Positions 63,671-64,000 of a stretch of 64,000 bases of DNA are shown here, one piece after another. The notes below the pieces were generated by a model, which saw nothing but the letters and a program-made list of their open reading frames with translations, made no database searches and was not told the DNA's origin. The first letter of the stretch is position 1. Every line of letters starts with the position of its first letter. The DNA is from Deuterostichococcus epilithicus. Its lineage: Eukaryota > Chlorophyta > Trebouxiophyceae > Prasiolales > Stichococcaceae. Made by a program: the position numbers and the translations under genes. The stretch lies in contig JAVTLE010000017.1 of assembly GCA_033439295.1 (NCBI GenBank), forward strand, positions 1,426,001 to 1,490,000. The letters are read 5' to 3'.

Positions 63671-64000
63671 GGCGATCGGACTGTCGCTCAGCAAAATTTC
63701 GTCGACAGACACATCATGCGCCAAAGCAGGGCTGCTTGTCTGTCGCAATACCCGTTCAAGAAATAGATGAGTCAGCGTAAGAATCTCATGTTGTTCGAAC
63801 AGGAATCCACAAGTATCAACGACACGTAGAGCCACGCTGGCAATGGGACTCGCTACGCGGTGCATCAGCAACCCAGGTCCCGCTGGGATGGCCGCCAAGG
63901 ACGGGCGCCAAGCGCCATCAGCGCTCTCTCTTGCCACCCGCCTCCCACACGCCTACATCAGCTTTCAGTCTTCAGCAGCCGCCCGCACTTCGCAGCCCTG
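63671..64000. other. Upstream region of the binding-protein gene, right edge
   Basis: 330 bp of presumed promoter and 5' UTR. The minus-strand frame is open upstream of the ATG, but the signal peptide begins at 63670. Nothing else seen. Confidence 0.5.

Noticed and set aside
1-64000. CRISPR arrays, bacterial operons, tRNA/rRNA genes, transposases
   Set aside because: No regularly spaced direct repeats with unique spacers, no cloverleaf or rRNA core that I could find, and no transposase or reverse transcriptase motifs. Repeats seen are exon echoes, short tandem repeats or protein-coding repeats.

Overview
The window is nuclear DNA of a green alga, most likely a Chlorella-like trebouxiophyte. 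The evidence is high GC, genes split into 5 to 19 short exons by GT-AG introns of about 100-700 bp, plastid-targeted plant-type enzymes (CYP97A carotenoid hydroxylase, homogentisate solanesyltransferase, acyl-ACP thioesterase, L-galactose dehydrogenase), and scattered TTTAGGG-type motifs. There are no operons, tRNAs, rRNAs, CRISPRs or transposases that I can support. Exon structures were inferred by hand from splice signals, reading phase and remembered family sequence. Wherever exon boundaries are given exactly, the phases close.

Layout: 1-3699 (-) CYP97A, cut by the left edge. 4173-7785 (+) homogentisate solanesyltransferase, head-to-head with CYP97A across about 470 bp. 8912-10271 (-) a small secreted CAP/PR-1 protein. 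11769 to about 18310 (-) a long Ala-rich coiled-coil protein. About 18550 to 24290 (-) a low-complexity basic protein with six copies of a roughly 47-residue repeat that I do not recognise. 25339-35753 (+) VPS53 of the GARP/EARP tethering complex, 19 exons. 36569-41323 (+) an MFS transporter. 42639 to about 47060 (-) an unrecognised Ser/Gly/Pro-rich protein. 48047-52265 (+) a plastid acyl-ACP thioesterase, 9 exons, 377 aa. 53254-57236 (-) L-galactose dehydrogenase, 8 exons, 327 aa. 58968-63670 (-) a secreted, probably GPI-anchored, periplasmic-binding-protein-like protein.

The genes are mostly unrelated, but several share plastid and antioxidant metabolism: plastoquinone (HST) and xanthophylls (CYP97A), fatty acid export (FAT), and ascorbate (LGALDH).

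The most striking feature cuts across genes. Introns of nearly every gene carry one to three degenerate tandem copies of the neighbouring exon's 5' part, usually with its own AG acceptor ('exon echoes'). In the thioesterase gene one echo is still an intact, phase-matched alternative to the exon with the catalytic Glu-Cys pair. These echoes, the six-repeat protein and the CYP97A/HST divergent pair are the observations I would follow first.
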